A stretch of 49,700 nt of DNA, from the NCBI GenBank assembly GCA_046729895.1, contig JBKPHP010000056.1:1-49700 (forward strand), written 5' to 3'. Position 1 is the stretch's first letter. Every line of letters begins with the position of its first letter. The stretch comes from DASXBA01 sp046729895. GTDB lineage: Bacteria; Actinomycetota; Thermoleophilia; Solirubrobacterales; Thermoleophilaceae. This document shows, one piece after another, positions 15,069-22,391 of this stretch. The notes beneath the pieces are model-generated. The model was not told the origin of the DNA. It did not search any database and saw only the letters and a program-made list of their open reading frames with translations. The position numbers and the translations under genes were made by a program.

Positions 15069-15665
15069 TCAGCTCGCGAAGGCGCCGAGCGCGTCCCGCG
15101 CGCCACCTACCAGCGGATCGCCGTGAGCGAGCGCCAGGTTGTCGAACTCGTACCGCTCGCATAACCCGCGGTAGGCGGCCCGCAGCCCCTCCTTGACGCC
15201 CTCCGGGTCGTCGCCGAGCAGGGAGTCCGGCACGAAGGAGAGCTTGCCGCCACTCCGGATCACGCCGTCGGCCACTGCCATCAACCCGGCGTCGGCGAAA
15301 TGGAGCGCCGCCTCGTCCGGGCAGATCGCGCCGACCTCCAGCGCGGTGACCCCCGGGGCGACCTCCTCGCCGAATGCGAACCCCTGGACCTGGGGCCCGT
15401 ACTCGTACTCGTGAAGGCCGGGCTCCGAGCAGAGGACCGGGCAGCCGAACTCCTCCACGAAGCGCCCGGACTGGCGGTAGTGGTGGCGGTTCGTGAGCAG
15501 GATCCGCTCGGGCCTGCGCTCGCGCTCGAACCAGTCAAGCCCTTCGTCCGGCAGCATCGGGTCGAGTAGAGCGCGGGGCCCCGCCAGGAAGTGGGAGTGG
15601 ACGTTCTGCCGGATCCCCTCGTGGTAGGCCGTCCAGTGCCAGACGCCGGGAACGATCTCCTCCAT
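15069..15665 (-). CDS. Metallo-beta-lactamase-fold-like protein with degenerate metal motif
   Basis: 198 residues with the MBL-fold course: EEIVPGVWHW start, a SHFLAGPRALLDPMLP strand-loop, then TNRHHYRQSG where active enzymes have THxHxDHxxG, and a late ALAHGDPLVGG resembling the final His strand. The Asp-His pair of the motif is replaced by Arg-Gln, so canonical two-metal hydrolysis is doubtful; one metal or a binding role is possible. The gene stands alone and is divergent from the first response regulator. A TACTCT box lies eight bases before the ATG. Confidence 0.75.
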   Translation of the reverse strand: MEEIVPGVWHWTAYHEGIRQNVHSHFLAGPRALLDPMLPDEGLDWFERERRPERILLTNRHHYRQSGRFVEEFGCPVLCSEPGLHEYEYGPQVQGFAFGEEVAPGVTALEVGAICPDEAALHFADAGLMAVADGVIRSGGKLSFVPDSLLGDDPEGVKEGLRAAYRGLCERYEFDNLALAHGDPLVGGARDALGAFAS

Positions 15666-15673
15666 CGGCTCGG

Positions 15674-15679
15674 AGAGTA
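15674..15679 (-). promoter_or_regulatory. -10-like box (TACTCT) for MBL-like gene
   Basis: TACTCT on the minus strand followed by eight bases and ATG 15665, no Shine-Dalgarno. Confidence 0.35.
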
Positions 15680-15763
15680 ATCCTCGCGAGAAGCAGCGCG
15701 AGAGGTGGGACCGCGACGACGCCCGTCAGCACGAGGAACCAGACCGCGCGGTGTAGGGGCAGC

Positions 15764-15780
15764 CTAAGACCTAGCTAAGA
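15764..15780 (+). promoter_or_regulatory. Direct repeat CTAAGA-N5-CTAAGA, candidate response-regulator site
   Basis: Two exact CTAAGA hexamers at 15764-15769 and 15775-15780, 11 bp apart, just upstream of the response-regulator gene. OmpR-family regulators bind tandem half-sites with a 10-11 bp period, so this is a candidate autoregulatory site. Related hexamers appear upstream of the PepSY-like gene. Confidence 0.45.
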
Positions 15781-15796
15781 GGGCCCGTGGGACCGC

Positions 15797-16495
15797 ATGA
15801 CAGCGGTCACAATGGGCCTCGTGCGAATCCTGGTGGTAGATGACGATCGCTCGCTGCGGGACGCCCTGCGTCGAGCCTTGACTCTGGGTGGGTACGACGT
15901 GCAGAGCGCCGAAGGGGGCCAGCAGGGCCTCACCCAGGTCGCGGCGGCCGGGCCGGACGCCGTGGTGCTCGACGTAGGGATGCCGGACATCGACGGGCTC
16001 GAGGTCTGCCGGCGGGTTCGCGCGACCGGCAACCGGGTGCCGATCCTGATGCTCACGGCCCGCGATGCGATCTCCGACCGCATCGATGGCCTGGACGCCG
16101 GCGCCGACGACTACCTGGTCAAGCCCTTCGACGTGGGGGAGCTGAAGGCGCGGCTGCGCGCGCTGCTGCGCCGCGCCGGGAGCGAGGGGGACCCCGATGC
16201 GGTCTCCTACGAGGAGCTGCAGCTCGACAGCGCCCGCCACGGCGTGAGCGTCGCCGACAGCTTCGTGGAGCTGACCCGGACCGAGTACCAGCTACTGGAG
16301 CTGTTGATGCTCAACCCGAAGCGCGTCCTCCCCCACAGCCTGATCTACGACCGCGTCTGGGGCTACGACTTCGGCCCCTCGTCCAACGCCCTGCGTGTCT
16401 ACATCGGCTACCTCAGGCGCAAGCTGGAAGAGGCCGGCGCGCGGCCGCTCATCCACACCGTTCGCGGCGTGGGGTACGTGCTGCGCGAGCCGTGA
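15797..16495 (+). CDS. OmpR-family response regulator (MprA-like)
   Basis: 232 residues from ATG 15797; ATG 15812 and GTG 15821 (giving VRILVVDDD) are alternatives, the last matching the usual family start. The receiver domain has the acidic pocket VVDDD, phospho-acceptor Asp59 (VVLDVGMPD), Thr in MLTARD and Lys109 (LVKPF). The winged-helix domain at about 135-230 has ELTRTEYQLLELL and VWGYDFGPSSNALRVYIGYLRRKLE. The closest recognisable type is actinobacterial MprA, an envelope-stress regulator. The next gene, its kinase, overlaps by four bases. Confidence 0.95.
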   Translation: MTAVTMGLVRILVVDDDRSLRDALRRALTLGGYDVQSAEGGQQGLTQVAAAGPDAVVLDVGMPDIDGLEVCRRVRATGNRVPILMLTARDAISDRIDGLDAGADDYLVKPFDVGELKARLRALLRRAGSEGDPDAVSYEELQLDSARHGVSVADSFVELTRTEYQLLELLMLNPKRVLPHSLIYDRVWGYDFGPSSNALRVYIGYLRRKLEEAGARPLIHTVRGVGYVLREP

Positions 16496-17892
16496 GCCTT
16501 CGCGGCAGGATCGCGCTGGTCGCCGGCATCGCAGTGGCCGTCGCCGTGGCCGGCGTCGCCGCAGGCTCCTACGCGGCGGTGCGTTCCCAGCTACGCGGCG
16601 AGATCGACGACTCGCTGCGCGACCGGGCGCAGTTCTACGTGCACCGGCCAGAGGGCGGTGGGGGCCGGCCGGAGGGGGGTCCCCAGGAGGAGCCGCGGCA
16701 TCAAGGCGGCGGTCCTGGGCGTCCTCCCGGCCCCCCCGACCTGTCTCGGGGGCCGGCGCCGGCATTCGGCGGCGCCGCGGGCTACGTGCAGGTGGTGAGT
16801 ACCGACGGCAGCGTGGTGCGCGAGCCCGGCGAGAGGTCGTCCCTCCCGGTGCAGGCTCGGGTCCGCGAGATCGCACGGCGCGGATCCGGCAGCGAGTTCG
16901 CCGACATGCACGTGAAGGGGACCCACGTGCGAGTCCTCACCACCGGAATCGGGAGCGAGGGCGCCGTCCAGGTCGCGCGGCCACTCGATGAGGTCGACCA
17001 CACGCTGAGCAGGCTGGCGCTGATACTGGTGGTCTCGCTGGCGGCGGGGATCGCGCTCGCGGTGGCTCTCGGAGCGGGTGTTGCGCGCGCCGCGCTAGAA
17101 CCGATCCGCCGCTTCACGAACCGCACCGAGACCCTCAGCGCCGGACTCGACCTGTCCGAGCGGATCGAGGCCGACGGCAAGGACGAGCTCGCCCGGCTCG
17201 CCCACAGCTTCAATACCACCCTCGACGCGCTCGAGAGGTCGGTGCAGGCGCAGCGCCATCTGGTGGCGGACGCGAGCCACGAGCTCCGCACCCCGATCGC
17301 CAGCCTCCGGGCGAACATCCAGGTGCTCGAGGAGGCGGACCGGCTGCCCGGGAAGGACCGCGAGAGCCTGCGAGCAGACATCATCGAGGAGCTCGACGAG
17401 CTCACGTCGCTTGTCTCCGACGTGGTCGAGCTCGCGCGGGGCACTAAGGCCGAGGAGGAGCTCGACGAGGTCCGGCTTGACCGGGTAGTCGAGGCGGTGG
17501 TGGACCGTGCCCGACGCCGCGCGGGCGACGGCAACACGTTCCAGCTGCAGCTCGAGCCCACCGTGGTGCAAGGTGAGCCCGAGCGCATCGGCCGGGCGGT
17601 CTCGAACCTGCTTGACAATGCGCGCAAATGGAGCCCGCCCGGCGGCCCGATCGAGGTTGAACTCGCCGGCGGAACACTGACGGTTCGGGATCACGGCCCG
17701 GGCTTCGACGACGAAGACCTACCGCACGTCTTCGATCGCTTCTACCGGGCGAAGGACGCGCGCGGGCGGCCGGGCTCGGGTCTCGGTCTCGCCATCGTCC
17801 GCCACGCGGCCGAGGCCCGCGGGGGAAAGGCGGCGGCGGCCAACGCTCCCGACGGCGGGGCGGTACTGCGCGTGAGCTTCGGTCAGGACTGA
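16492..17892 (+). CDS. Sensor histidine kinase (MprB-like), partner of the preceding regulator
   Basis: 466 residues from GTG 16492 (GTGA overlap). Transmembrane segments at about 8-30 and 174-198 flank an extracytoplasmic sensor that carries a Gly/Pro-rich insert (about 53-92). A HAMP domain follows (about 200-252), then the dimerisation domain with DASHELRTPIASLRANI (His263) and the ATPase with NLLDNARKWS, DHGPGFDDEDLPHVFDRFYRA and GSGLGLAIV. All catalytic boxes are intact. The Gly/Pro insert is unusual and may be a flexible envelope-sensing loop. It is followed by the PepSY-like exported protein, a frequent companion of such kinases. Confidence 0.95.
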   Translation: MSLRGRIALVAGIAVAVAVAGVAAGSYAAVRSQLRGEIDDSLRDRAQFYVHRPEGGGGRPEGGPQEEPRHQGGGPGRPPGPPDLSRGPAPAFGGAAGYVQVVSTDGSVVREPGERSSLPVQARVREIARRGSGSEFADMHVKGTHVRVLTTGIGSEGAVQVARPLDEVDHTLSRLALILVVSLAAGIALAVALGAGVARAALEPIRRFTNRTETLSAGLDLSERIEADGKDELARLAHSFNTTLDALERSVQAQRHLVADASHELRTPIASLRANIQVLEEADRLPGKDRESLRADIIEELDELTSLVSDVVELARGTKAEEELDEVRLDRVVEAVVDRARRRAGDGNTFQLQLEPTVVQGEPERIGRAVSNLLDNARKWSPPGGPIEVELAGGTLTVRDHGPGFDDEDLPHVFDRFYRAKDARGRPGSGLGLAIVRHAAEARGGKAAAANAPDGGAVLRVSFGQD

Positions 17893-17968
17893 GCGGTCGT
17901 CACCGGCGCAGGTGCCGGGCGGTATGGCCCGGAGGCTGGCTGGTCGTCCTTGCCGGTTCTTCGCCTCC

Positions 17969-17996
17969 TCTTATGCGGCGCTGCACCAGGTCTTAG
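17969..17996. promoter_or_regulatory. TCTTAT/TCTTAG hexamers, two helical turns apart
   Basis: TCTTAT (17969-17974) and TCTTAG (17991-17996) are 22 bp apart, twice the 11-bp period of the CTAAGA repeat at 15764; TCTTAG is its exact reverse complement. They lie upstream of the PepSY-like gene and may be sites for the same regulator. Confidence 0.3.
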
Positions 17997-18048
17997 CTCG
18001 CGCCAGTTGTCTGCACGAAGTCAGAGACAGCGTGCAAAGGAGGACTGG

Positions 18049-18486
18049 ATGTTCAAGCAGGTGCAAAAGGGGATAGCGGGCGTTGCTGTGCTCGCCGCCA
18101 TTGCGGTCGGCGCCGCGGCAGTCGCCGGCGCCGCGTCCGACGACCGGTCCGGCTCCGGCTCCGTTTCAGGCTCCGGTTCCAGATCGGCGGACCCGATCGG
18201 GCACGGGCCTGGCGAGACGCTGCTGACGGGCGAGACCGCGGACAAGGTCAGGAAGGCGGCGGAGGAGAAGGTCCCCGGCGGCACCATCCTGCGCCTCGAG
18301 ACCGACTCCGACGGCTCGCCCTACGAGGCTCACGTCCGCAAGTCGAACGGAGGGGAGGTCGTCGTCAAGGTCAACAAGGACTTCGAGGTGACCGACGTGC
18401 AGAGCTTCGGCGGCCCGGGAGCGCCGGGGCACGGTCGCTCCGGCGCCGGATACCCGGCGGGGCCACCGGCCACGTCCTCCTACTAG
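18049..18486 (+). CDS. Exported PepSY-like domain protein
   Basis: 145 residues from ATG 18049, chosen because AAAGGAGG lies six bases upstream; the open frame extends further 5' without coding character. An N-terminal hydrophobic segment (about 8-29) is a signal peptide or anchor, followed by a Ser/Gly linker. A PepSY-type unit spans about 60-115 (TGETADKVRKAAEEKVPGG...EVVVKVNKDFEVTDVQ). The tail is Gly/Pro-rich. PepSY proteins are extracytoplasmic and may inhibit proteases or modulate a sensor kinase. It directly follows the first two-component pair, so a sensor accessory or target role is likely (inference). Confidence 0.85.
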   Translation: MFKQVQKGIAGVAVLAAIAVGAAAVAGAASDDRSGSGSVSGSGSRSADPIGHGPGETLLTGETADKVRKAAEEKVPGGTILRLETDSDGSPYEAHVRKSNGGEVVVKVNKDFEVTDVQSFGGPGAPGHGRSGAGYPAGPPATSSY

Positions 18487-18496
18487 CGGCCGTCGC

Positions 18497-18533
18497 CCCG
18501 TCTGGGGCAGCGCAAGGCTGCCGCCCAGACGGG
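18497..18533 (+). terminator. Strong hairpin after PepSY-like gene
   Basis: Stem CCCGTCTGGG / CCCAGACGGG extended by GCAGC / GCTGC with a 2-base bulge and loop gcaag. It begins 10 bases past the stop codon. Confidence 0.75.
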
Positions 18534-18534
18534 C

Positions 18535-18562
18535 GGTTTGGGCGGCCGCCCGCCCCCAAACC
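18535..18562. terminator. Second hairpin between convergent genes
   Basis: GGTTTGGG (18535-18542) pairs with CCCAAACC (18555-18562) across a 12-base GC-rich loop. It may act with the neighbouring hairpins. Confidence 0.5.
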
Positions 18563-18570
18563 GGCAAACG

Positions 18571-18596
18571 TCGAGCCCGGCTTCGGCCGGGCTCGA
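18571..18596 (-). terminator. Hairpin with TTCG loop, downstream of P1 peptidase
   Basis: TCGAGCCCGGC-ttcg-GCCGGGCTCGA, an 11-bp perfect stem. On the plus strand the loop is the stable UUCG tetraloop (CGAA on the minus strand). Placed 39 bases past the minus-strand stop codon. Confidence 0.7.
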
Positions 18597-18635
18597 TCTG
18601 ACTTCAGGCGGCGGACACGCCCGGCTGCCTCACGC

Positions 18636-19691
18636 TCACAGGCGCCGGAGGCCGGGCGCGGCGGCGAGGAGCTCGTAGGGCAGCGCCTCGGCGCGATTGC
18701 CGTCGCGGCCCTCCATGGGCTCCGCCGAGCAGAGCGAGTTCCACACCGCCTCCACCGACACCTCCATGGCCGCCTCGAACAGCGCGCGCATTGCCCGCGA
18801 GTCGTCGCGCAGGAAGCGGAACTCCTCGTACTGCTCCTCGCTTCGGTGTGGAAGCCGGTGCGCGGTAGAGAAGGCGAGTACGTACTCGCCGCTAGCGTTC
18901 GCGGCGAAACTGCCGGCCCGCGCCAGGCCCAGGGCACCGCGGACGGCCAGCCTGCCGAGCTGGCGCTCGGAGAGCGGCGCGTCCGTGGCGAGCACGACGA
19001 TGGCCGACCCGCCCTGGGCCGGGGGCTCCGGCGAGGGCGTGCCGGGCGCCGCTGAGCCGAGCAACAGGTGCGCGTCCCGGGGCGCGCCGTAGTTGGTGAG
19101 CACGAGGCAGCCGAGCGCGGCGCCTTCTTCGATCAGGCGGGAGGAGCCGCCCACGCCGGACTTGAACCCGAAGCAGGTGGTACCGGTGCCCGCTCCCACC
19201 GCCCCCTCGGACGCGTCCTCCTCGCTTGCCGCGGCGATCGCCTCCAGCGCGTGGTCGGCTCGCACGTGAAGCCCCCGGCAGTCGTTCAGCCAGCCGTCGA
19301 AGCACTCACCGACCACGATGTTGACGGTGTCGCGGTCGACGGCGGCGTTCGGATTGAGCTCCAGCAGCCAGCGCAACCCTCCCTCCCACACCGGGCCCAC
19401 GGACACGGTGCTGGTGAGCAGGATCGGGCTCTCGAGCGTGCCGAGCTCCTCGAGCTGGCTGAGCCCCGCCGCCTTGCCGTAGCCGTTCACGACATGGCAA
19501 GCGGCGAACACCTTCTCCGCGTAGGGATCGCCGCCGTGCGGCAGGATCGCCGTCACTCCGGTGCGGATCGAGTCGTCCACGGCCAGCGTCACGTGGCCGA
19601 CCCGCACCCCGGTAACGTCGACGAGAGCGTTCCGTGGGCCGGGCGGGAACCGGCCCACGGCGTAGCCGAGCTCGCGGAGCCGCCGTCGCAC
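18636..19691 (-). CDS. P1 family peptidase (DmpA/S58 type aminopeptidase)
   Basis: 351 residues from GTG 19691; the frame is open further upstream but that stretch overlaps the kinase gene on the other strand and is not coding-like. Family features: start NALVDVTGVRVGHVTL, VVNGYGKAAGLSQLEELG, VGAGTGTTCFGFKSGVGGSSR and GGSAIVVLATDAPLSERQL. P1 enzymes are Ntn-like hydrolases that cut themselves before a nucleophilic Ser; here Gly228-Ser229 matches that site. They release N-terminal residues from peptides or amides. The start is only 18 bases from that of the divergent GHMP kinase, so promoters must overlap the opposite genes. Confidence 0.9.
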   Translation of the reverse strand: MRRRLRELGYAVGRFPPGPRNALVDVTGVRVGHVTLAVDDSIRTGVTAILPHGGDPYAEKVFAACHVVNGYGKAAGLSQLEELGTLESPILLTSTVSVGPVWEGGLRWLLELNPNAAVDRDTVNIVVGECFDGWLNDCRGLHVRADHALEAIAAASEEDASEGAVGAGTGTTCFGFKSGVGGSSRLIEEGAALGCLVLTNYGAPRDAHLLLGSAAPGTPSPEPPAQGGSAIVVLATDAPLSERQLGRLAVRGALGLARAGSFAANASGEYVLAFSTAHRLPHRSEEQYEEFRFLRDDSRAMRALFEAAMEVSVEAVWNSLCSAEPMEGRDGNRAEALPYELLAAAPGLRRL

Positions 19692-19709
19692 GGGTGAAAG
19701 GATGCCCCG

Positions 19710-20699
19710 GTGAGCGTCATCGTCACACGTGCCCCCCTTCGGGTGGCGCTGGGAGGTGGCGGGACGGACCTCCCCTCGCACTACCGCCGGCACGGCGGGT
19801 TCGTGGTCTCGGCGGCGATCGACAAGTACGTCCACATGGTCACGAGCCTCGCGTTCAGGCCCCGCTACGTCCTGAAGCACCTCGAGCGGGAGGAGGCCGA
19901 GACCCCCGAGGAGATCCGGCACCCCATCCTGCGGGCGGCGCTCTCCCGCCATTGGGACGGTCGCCCGCTCGAGATAGCTTCGGGGTCTGACGTGCCGCCC
20001 GGCACCGGGCTGGGCTCCTCCGGCGCCTACACGGTATGTGTGCTCAAGTCACTCAACCTGGCCTCGGGCAGGCGCTCCGCTCCCGGCGAGCTGGCCGAGG
20101 CCGCCTGCGAGATCGAGATCGACGTGCTGGGTAGAACCGTCGGGAAGCAGGACCAGTACGCCGCGGCCCACGGCGGCGTCCGCGCCTACACCTTCAACCC
20201 GGACGACAGCGTGGACGTACGCGTGCTGGCGCTCTCCCGGGAAGTCAGCGCCGCCTTGCACGACGAGTTCCTCCTCTTCTACACGGGCAGCGAGCGGTCC
20301 GCCTCGGATGTGCTCTCCCACCAGGTCCGCCGCACGCTCGCCGGCGACCAGGAGGTCGAGCGCAACCTCGCCCGGACGGAGGAGCTGGCGCGACAGAGCT
20401 GCGCGGCGCTCGAGGCAGGCGAGCTCGGGCGACTGGCGCAGCTCATGGATGAGCAGTGGGAGGTCAAGCGCGCTCGCGCGCCGGGCGCGGTGACCCCGGA
20501 GATCGAGAAGCTACGGGAGCGCGCCAAGCGCGCGGGCGCACTCGGCGTGATGCTCGTGGGCGCCGGCGGAGGCGGCTTCCTCCTGGTCTACACGCGCGCG
20601 CCGGCGGAGACGCGGGCGGCGATGAAGGACGTGGGCGCTCCGGAGCTCCGCTTCGAGGTCGAGGAGCAGGGCTGCCGCGCGGTCAACCCTCCGCCGTAG
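19710..20699 (+). CDS. GHMP-family sugar kinase, D-glycero-D-manno-heptose 7-phosphate kinase-like
   Basis: 329 residues from GTG 19710. The GHMP phosphate loop is clear (SDVPPGTGLGSSGAYTVCVLKSL), with an N-terminal substrate motif (RAPLRVALGGGGTDLPSHY), the GKQDQYAAAHGG motif and C-terminal GVMLVGAGGGGFLLVY. This pattern matches HddA-like kinases that phosphorylate heptose or fucose-type sugars on the way to nucleotide sugars. No other heptose-pathway gene is in the window, so the true substrate is uncertain. The 3' end overlaps the C-terminal remnant of the MFS gene by 17 bases on the opposite strand. Confidence 0.9.
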   Translation: MSVIVTRAPLRVALGGGGTDLPSHYRRHGGFVVSAAIDKYVHMVTSLAFRPRYVLKHLEREEAETPEEIRHPILRAALSRHWDGRPLEIASGSDVPPGTGLGSSGAYTVCVLKSLNLASGRRSAPGELAEAACEIEIDVLGRTVGKQDQYAAAHGGVRAYTFNPDDSVDVRVLALSREVSAALHDEFLLFYTGSERSASDVLSHQVRRTLAGDQEVERNLARTEELARQSCAALEAGELGRLAQLMDEQWEVKRARAPGAVTPEIEKLRERAKRAGALGVMLVGAGGGGFLLVYTRAPAETRAAMKDVGAPELRFEVEEQGCRAVNPPP

Positions 20700-20918
20700 C
20701 GACCCGCCCGCGGCGGCGCAGCAGCGAGCCGCCCACGAACAGCAACGAGACCACGAAGCCGGCCAGGGCCAGCAGGGCGACGACCCGGAACGACCACTGC
20801 ATCCCGGCGGCAAACGACTCGCGCACGAGCTCCACCAGGCGATCCGCGACGGTCGCGGGGAAGCGCTCCACGATCCGCGTGGCCGAGTCCGTCCCGGCGA
20901 GCACGCCGTGCACCGCGC
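20683..20918 (-). pseudogene. Out-of-frame C-terminal end of the MFS transporter
   Basis: In the -1 frame relative to the upstream MFS frame the translation continues as LSAVHGVLAGTDSATRIVE..., then WSFRVVALLALAGFVVSLLF (a transmembrane helix) and a basic tail ending at TGA 20683. This is what the C-terminal 14th helix of an EmrB/QacA-type carrier looks like. Adding one base near 20921 would join it to the preceding 444 codons, giving about 520 residues, the usual family length. Confidence 0.7.
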
Positions 20919-22253
20919 TCAGGTCGTCCCGTTCAGCGACGCCCCGGTACTCGAGAGCTCGCCCTCGAGCTTGTCGTGTGCCGCGGTGGTGAAGATCGCC
21001 GTGGTCAGCCCGAGGCCCACGGAGCCTCCGGCTATCTGGCACATGTAAACCAGGCCGCCGGCCAGGCTCGAGCGTGACGGGTCGAGCGCGGTGACGCCGG
21101 CAGTCGTGACCGACGAGTAGAAGATGCCGACCCCGAGCCCCAGCACCACCATGCCGGGCACCAGCGCTCCGTAACCGGAGCCGCTGTCGACCAGCGAGAT
21201 CAGGAAGGGGCCCACGGCGAGGCAAGCCGCTCCCACCGACACCACGACCTTCGCTCCGAGCCGCTCGTAGAGGGGACCGGCCGCGAACGACACGACGGCG
21301 AAGGTGCCCATCATCGGCAGCAGCCCCGCGCCCGCCTCGAGCGGGTCGTAGCCGAGGAGCTTCTGCGTGAACTGGGGCAGGTACAGCAGAGCGGCGAAGA
21401 AGGTGGGTGACATCAGCACCACCGCGAGGCAGACGAACCGAAAGTCCCGGTTGCGCATGACGTCCGGGGGGATCAGGGCGCCCGGGCCGCCGCGACGCTC
21501 GATGAGCGCGAAGGCCACCAGGAGCACCGCGCACGCCGCGAGCAGCGCCACGACCCGCGGATCGCCCCAGCCCCAGTCGCTGACCTGATCCAACGCCAGC
21601 AAGAGGGCGACGAGCCCACTGGTGAGGGAGGCGACACCCGCATAGTCGATGTGGCGGTCCTGGGACTCGACCGCCGGCTGGTGGATCGCGTACCAGGTGG
21701 CGGCGCATGCCACGCCGGTGACGGGGAGGTTGACCACGAGCACCCACTGCCAGCCGAAGGAATCGGTGATCGCCCCGCCGATCAGCGGCCCGGCGGCATT
21801 GCCCAAGCCGGCTGCCCCGATGATCAGCCCGCCGGCGAGCCCGGCCCTGGACTCTGGCAGCGCGGCGTAGGTCATGCCGAGGACGGCGGGCCACATCATC
21901 GCGCCGCCGATGCCCATCAACGCCCGGCAGGCGATCAGCCAGATGTCGCTCTGTGCGAGGGCCCCGAGCAGCGAGAAGCCGGCGAACACCGCCGAGCCGA
22001 CAAAGAACACGCGCCTGCGGCCGAACAGGTCCGCGAGCCTTCCCCCCGTCACGACCAGCACCCCGAAGACCAGGGCGTAGGCGTTGATCACCCACTGCAC
22101 CGTACTCACGTCGGAGTCGAACTCGTCCTCGATGTTCGGCAGGGCGACGCTGAGGGCCGTGAAGTCGTTGGCGATCACGAAGACCGCCGCAACCATGGCC
22201 GCCAGCGCCACCACGACGCCGCCGTCCAAGCGCTCGGGCGCTTCCCCGTTCAC
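20919..22253 (-). CDS. DHA2-type MFS drug/metabolite efflux transporter, frameshifted near C-terminus
   Basis: 444 codons from GTG 22253. N-terminal helices include MVAAVFVIANDFTALSVALPNI, then the antiporter motif region GGRLADLFGRRRVF and GLIIGAAGLGNAAGPLIGGAITDSFGWQWVLVVNLP, typical of the 14-helix EmrB/QacA family of proton-driven exporters. The frame stops at TGA 20919 in the large loop after helix 13, while the final helix is intact in the next frame. Possible causes are a real one-base deletion or a sequencing error; no slippery heptamer is evident. If real, the protein lacks its last helix. Downstream of nothing obvious; divergent from the exonuclease gene. Confidence 0.85.
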   Translation of the reverse strand: MNGEAPERLDGGVVVALAAMVAAVFVIANDFTALSVALPNIEDEFDSDVSTVQWVINAYALVFGVLVVTGGRLADLFGRRRVFFVGSAVFAGFSLLGALAQSDIWLIACRALMGIGGAMMWPAVLGMTYAALPESRAGLAGGLIIGAAGLGNAAGPLIGGAITDSFGWQWVLVVNLPVTGVACAATWYAIHQPAVESQDRHIDYAGVASLTSGLVALLLALDQVSDWGWGDPRVVALLAACAVLLVAFALIERRGGPGALIPPDVMRNRDFRFVCLAVVLMSPTFFAALLYLPQFTQKLLGYDPLEAGAGLLPMMGTFAVVSFAAGPLYERLGAKVVVSVGAACLAVGPFLISLVDSGSGYGALVPGMVVLGLGVGIFYSSVTTAGVTALDPSRSSLAGGLVYMCQIAGGSVGLGLTTAIFTTAAHDKLEGELSSTGASLNGTT

Positions 22254-22378
22254 GTTCCGACGACCGTAACCGCTGCCTGCGCCCTGTGCCAGAGGTGGGA
22301 GGACGGTCGCCGGCTGGGTGGCATACCTCGCGGGGAACTCGAGCCGGACGGCGGACGCCGGGCGGCGCCGCGACGGGC

Positions 22379-22384
22379 TAGGCT
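22379..22384 (+). promoter_or_regulatory. -10-like box (TAGGCT) for exonuclease gene, leaderless CTG
   Basis: TAGGCT followed by exactly seven bases and CTG 22392. The spacing equals that at 10534 and 34479. Confidence 0.45.
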
Positions 22385-22391
22385 CCGAGCG

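Noticed and set aside
19692..19952. Minus-strand extension of the P1 peptidase frame
   Set aside because: Antisense to the GHMP kinase N-terminal motif, with no family similarity.
20905..20945. Programmed -1 frameshift in the MFS gene
   Set aside because: No X-XXY-YYZ slippery heptamer or clear downstream stimulator; a simple indel is more economical.
20683..22095. Second long minus-strand frame across the MFS gene
   Set aside because: Arg/Gly/Ala-rich shadow over most of its length; only its last 80 codons are real, as the displaced MFS C-terminus.
21651..22391. Plus-strand extension of the exonuclease frame through the MFS gene
   Set aside because: It lies antisense to clearly coding MFS sequence and shows only shadow composition; the exonuclease fold begins after 22392.
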